DNA from: Firmicutes bacterium ASF500
Lineage (GTDB): Bacteria; Bacillota; Clostridia; Oscillospirales; Oscillospiraceae
Reading direction: 5' to 3'
Assembly (NCBI GenBank): GCA_000492175.2
Contig: CP097573.1
Coordinates: forward strand, 1,054,001 to 1,118,000
Length of the DNA: 64,000 bases
This document shows, in pieces, positions 61,831-64,000 of this stretch. The notes below the pieces were generated by a model. It was given only the letters and a program-made list of their open reading frames with translations, did no database searches and was not told the DNA's origin. Both the position numbers and the translations under genes were made by a program. The first letter of the stretch is position 1; every line of letters starts with the position of its first letter.

Positions 61831-61877
61831 TTGATTTACGGGGCTGTTGGCGGTATAATAAGACTGTCAGCAGCTCC
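61831..61877 (+). promoter_or_regulatory. Promoter with inverted repeat before IME recombinase
   Basis: TTGATT (61831-61836) and TATAAT (61854-61859) are 17 bases apart. GGGGCTG (61840) and CAGCTCC (61871) flank the -10 box. It matches the layout at 52841-52893. Confidence 0.65.
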
Positions 61878-61905
61878 GTTTCTTTTTTAAGAAAAGGAGC
61901 GACGA

Positions 61906-63417
61906 ATGAATAATCGGATAGACGCAATCTATGCAAGACAATCGGTGGACAAAAAGGACAGCATTTCCATTGAAAGCCAGATTGAATTTTGCAAATACGA
62001 ATTGAAAGGCGGTAGTTGCAGGGAATACACAGACAAAGGATACAGCGGCAAGAACACAGACCGCCCGAAGTTTCAAGAGTTGGTGCGGGATATTAAAAAG
62101 GGCCTGATTGCGAAAGTCATTGTTTACAAACTTGACCGTATCAGCCGTTCCATTCTGGATTTTGCCAACATGATGGAACTGTTCCAGCAGTACAATGTGG
62201 AGTTTGTTTCCTCCACGGAAAAGTTTGATACCTCCACCCCGATGGGCCGGGCCATGCTGAATATCTGTATCGTGTTCGCACAGTTGGAACGGGAGACAAT
62301 ACAGAAGCGGGTGACGGACGCTTACTATTCCCGCAGTCAGCGGGGCTTCAAGATGGGCGGGAAAGCCCCCTACGGCTTCCATACGGAGCCTATCAAGATG
62401 GACGGTATCAACACAAAGCGGCTGGTGGTGAACCCGGAGGAAGCGGCCAATATCCGGCTGATGTTTGAAATGTACGCCCAGCCAACAACCTCCTATGGGG
62501 ACATTACCCGGTACTTTGCGGAGCAGGGCATTTTGTTCAATGGCCGGGAACTGATACGCCCCACGCTGGCGCAGATGTTACGCAACCCCGTCTATGTGCA
62601 GGCGGACTTGGATGTGTACGAGTTTTTCAAGAGCCAGGGGACGGTGCTTGTCAATGACGCCGCCGACTTCACGGGCATGAACGGGTGTTATCTCTATCAA
62701 GGCCGGGATGTGAAGCCGGGCAAGGCCCAAAGCCTGAAAGACCAAATGCTGGTGCTTGCGCCCCATGAGGGGATTGTCCCCTCGGATATATGGCTGACCT
62801 GCCGCAAGAAGCTGATGAACAACATGAAAATCCAGTCCGCCCGGAAAGCCACCCATACATGGCTGGCGGGGAAAATCAAGTGCGGGAACTGCGGGTACGC
62901 CCTTATGAGTATCTTCAATCCCTCCGGCAGACAGTACCTCCGTTGCACAAAACGGCTGGATAACAAAAGCTGCCCCGGCTGTGGGAAAATCATCACGGCA
63001 GAACTGGAAGCGGTGGTGTATCAGCAGATGGTGAAAAAGCTGGACAGCTACAAGACGCTGACGGGCAGGAAGAAAGCGGCAAAGGCCAATCCCAAAATCA
63101 CCGCCCTGCAAGTGGAACTTGCCCATGTGGATAGCGAGATTGAAAAGTTGCTGGACAGTCTGACAGGCGCAAATAATGTGCTGCTCTCCTATGTGAATGT
63201 GAAGATAGCCGAACTGGACGGACGCAAGCAGGAACTTCTGGCGAAGATGGCGGAGTTGACCGTGGAAGCCATCAGCCCGGAACAGGTTAGCCAGATTTCC
63301 GGCTACCTCGACACTTGGAAGAACGTATCCTTTGACGACAAGCGGCGGGTGGTGGATTTGATGATTACCACCGTTGCCGCCACAAGCGACAGCTTGAACA
63401 TCACATGGAAAATCTGA
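61906..63417 (+). CDS. Large serine recombinase of the IME
   Basis: The 503-residue recombinase has the catalytic serine in ARQSV (Ser13), the same domains as recombinase 3 and a zinc-ribbon (KCGNCGYALMSIF). It is the integrase of the IME: its gene ends 56 bases from the right end, beside the attachment half-site. It uses TTT-containing sites in the toxin gene (inference from the junctions). Confidence 0.94.
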   Translation: MNNRIDAIYARQSVDKKDSISIESQIEFCKYELKGGSCREYTDKGYSGKNTDRPKFQELVRDIKKGLIAKVIVYKLDRISRSILDFANMMELFQQYNVEFVSSTEKFDTSTPMGRAMLNICIVFAQLERETIQKRVTDAYYSRSQRGFKMGGKAPYGFHTEPIKMDGINTKRLVVNPEEAANIRLMFEMYAQPTTSYGDITRYFAEQGILFNGRELIRPTLAQMLRNPVYVQADLDVYEFFKSQGTVLVNDAADFTGMNGCYLYQGRDVKPGKAQSLKDQMLVLAPHEGIVPSDIWLTCRKKLMNNMKIQSARKATHTWLAGKIKCGNCGYALMSIFNPSGRQYLRCTKRLDNKSCPGCGKIITAELEAVVYQQMVKKLDSYKTLTGRKKAAKANPKITALQVELAHVDSEIEKLLDSLTGANNVLLSYVNVKIAELDGRKQELLAKMAELTVEAISPEQVSQISGYLDTWKNVSFDDKRRVVDLMITTVAATSDSLNITWKI

Positions 63418-63443
63418 TGGGCATATCAGCGCCCGTCAAACCG

Positions 63444-63851
63444 TTACCTTGTGTAGTCCCTTGTAAACCGTACTTTATTTCTCCATAAATCTGGATTTTC
63501 TTTTGCTTTTTTATAATCAGATATATACTTTTTCAATTTGTTTTTTATAACATGTTCTTTCCCTCTGAGTGCGTCAAATTCGTTCTGGCGGATATGTGGG
63601 GTTGTTGTGTCTATGTAATCATCAGGTTCTGAAATGACAATGGTTTTTGAAAAATCCACACCACAATGGTTTTGTTTGTCTGTCCATAAAACATGGGGGT
63701 GATTTATACTTGATCTAAGTGGAACCCCAAAAAGAACGCCATCTACAACAACTTCAATTTGAATATATGGCCGTTTTTGCTTTTGCTCAATTTCTGAACA
63801 GCCGGAGTAATCATCATAAAATTTATCCGACAAAAACACAAAATTAAGCAT
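63444..63851 (-). pseudogene. tenpN: tenpN toxin, 3' end replaced by IME sequence
   Basis: MLNFVFLSDKFYDDYSGCSE through GVPLRSSINHPHVLWTDKQN and FDALRGKEHVIKNKL match TenpN, the endoribonuclease of type III (TenpIN) toxin-antitoxin systems. True toxin sequence runs to NK (63474). The last residues (VRFTRDYTR) come from the IME end. ATG 63851 follows GGAGGG. The missing C-terminus lies at 55330-55380. The hybrid protein (135 aa) may be weak or inactive. Confidence 0.85.
63451..63473. other. IME right attachment half-site
   Basis: It reads GTGTAGTCCCTTGTAAACCG followed by TAC and is inverted relative to the left end. It abuts the remaining tenpN sequence at 63474. Confidence 0.8.
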
Positions 63852-63863
63852 CTATAACCCTCC

Positions 63864-63891
63864 AAAAGAAAACGGCCCCGTACGGAGCCGT
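63864..63891 (-). terminator. Attenuating terminator between antitoxin RNA and toxin gene
   Basis: On the minus strand ACGGCTCCG and CGGGGCCGT pair, followed by TTTTCTTTT. Type III systems have such a leaky terminator so that more antitoxin RNA than toxin mRNA is made. Confidence 0.8.
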
Positions 63892-63894
63892 CTT

Positions 63895-63996
63895 CTCAGT
63901 GAGCTTTCTTTCATTTACCCTGGACGCGCTCTACGTCCAGATCAACTCGGTGAGCTTTCTTTTGTTACGGCTCGCGCTCTACGAGTCATGCGGGGT
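63895..63996 (-). ncRNA. TenpI antitoxin RNA repeats (two 51-base units visible)
   Basis: Units 63895-63945 and 63946-63996 share GTGAGCTTTCTT and CGCGCTCTACG. On the minus strand each has a stem with loop TAGAGCG. The stems are GGACG/CGTCC and CTCG/CGAG, so the bases differ but pairing is kept. GAGC in the loop can pair with GCTC of AAAGCTCAC, giving a pseudoknot. More units may continue beyond the window. Confidence 0.8.
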
Positions 63997-64000
63997 ATCC

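Larger units (their letters stand above)
55381..63473. mobile_element. Integrative mobilisable element (8.1 kb), ends defined
   Basis: The left end (55381-55404) and right end (63451-63473) are inverted copies of GTGTAGTYCCTTRTAAACYG. The flanks (55380 and 63474) join to rebuild an uninterrupted toxin gene with TTT as the shared core. Inside are oriT, an AlwI-type R-M pair, XRE, Cys-rich VLP, RepA-like, MobV and recombinase genes. It lacks secretion genes, so it depends on a helper ICE. Confidence 0.88.

Noticed and set aside
63895..63996. Two 51-base repeats as a CRISPR or transposon end
   Set aside because: They precede a tenpN gene with a terminator between and show covarying stems, which fits a type III antitoxin RNA.

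Overview
The window looks like DNA from a GC-rich Gram-positive gut anaerobe of the Clostridia, probably Oscillospiraceae (Flavonifractor/Lawsonibacter type). The clues are strong GGAGG ribosome sites, Tn1549/CTn-style conjugation genes, many large serine recombinases, SLH domains and a clostridial Pho cluster. No rRNA, tRNA or CRISPR array was seen. Taxonomy is inference; no search could be run.
Layout. (1) 1-12.5 kb: one tightly overlapping plus-strand operon of accessory genes of an integrative conjugative element (ICE). It holds a cytosine methyltransferase, an amidoligase with a gamma-glutamylcyclotransferase-like partner, a private SAM synthetase (metK), a PP-loop/PAPS-reductase-like protein, a deoxyribosyltransferase-like protein, an adenine-type methyltransferase, a VapD-like protein and many small unknowns. 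(2) 12.5-27.3 kb: the mobilisation and type IV secretion module (second PP-loop protein, MobC, relaxase, PcfB-like, VirD4, Maff2, methyltransferase, TrbL-like, PrgI, VirB4, CHAP hydrolase). Minus-strand singletons sit between these genes (EamA, DUF3795, a small membrane protein, tag). Several core genes appear to start at CTG, ATA or ATC. (3) 27.3-28.4 kb: a truncated replication-initiator gene ending in what looks like the 3' end of a group II intron.
(4) 28.7-41.2 kb: a phosphate-starvation cluster, phoR-phoB-phoU-pstBACS, a Na/Pi cotransporter, a YibE/F protein, an alkaline phosphatase lipoprotein and an SLH fragment. Four promoters share one box architecture, so the cluster looks like one PhoB regulon. 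It lies between conjugation and integration genes and may be ICE cargo. (5) 41.2-45.1 kb: an orphan response regulator followed by a helically phased TGTCA array, a candidate small RNA, an XRE regulator, a structured non-coding stretch and a DinG helicase. (6) 45.1-49.2 kb: three serine-recombinase genes; the last ends against a metallophosphoesterase remnant, probably the ICE end.
(7) 49.2-55.3 kb: a graveyard of broken recombinase, repA, phage-capsid and YopX pieces, an intact recombinase abutting a truncated glycine-zipper gene, and a type I toxin-antitoxin locus. (8) 55,381-63,473: an 8.1-kb integrative mobilisable element (IME) whose ends can be read directly. It carries a pMV158-like oriT, an AlwI-type restriction-modification pair, an XRE regulator, a Cys-rich VLP protein, a RepA-like protein, a MobV relaxase and a serine recombinase. 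It has split a type III (TenpIN) toxin gene: 17 codons of the toxin's 3' end lie left of the IME, and the rest plus the antitoxin RNA repeats lie right of it.
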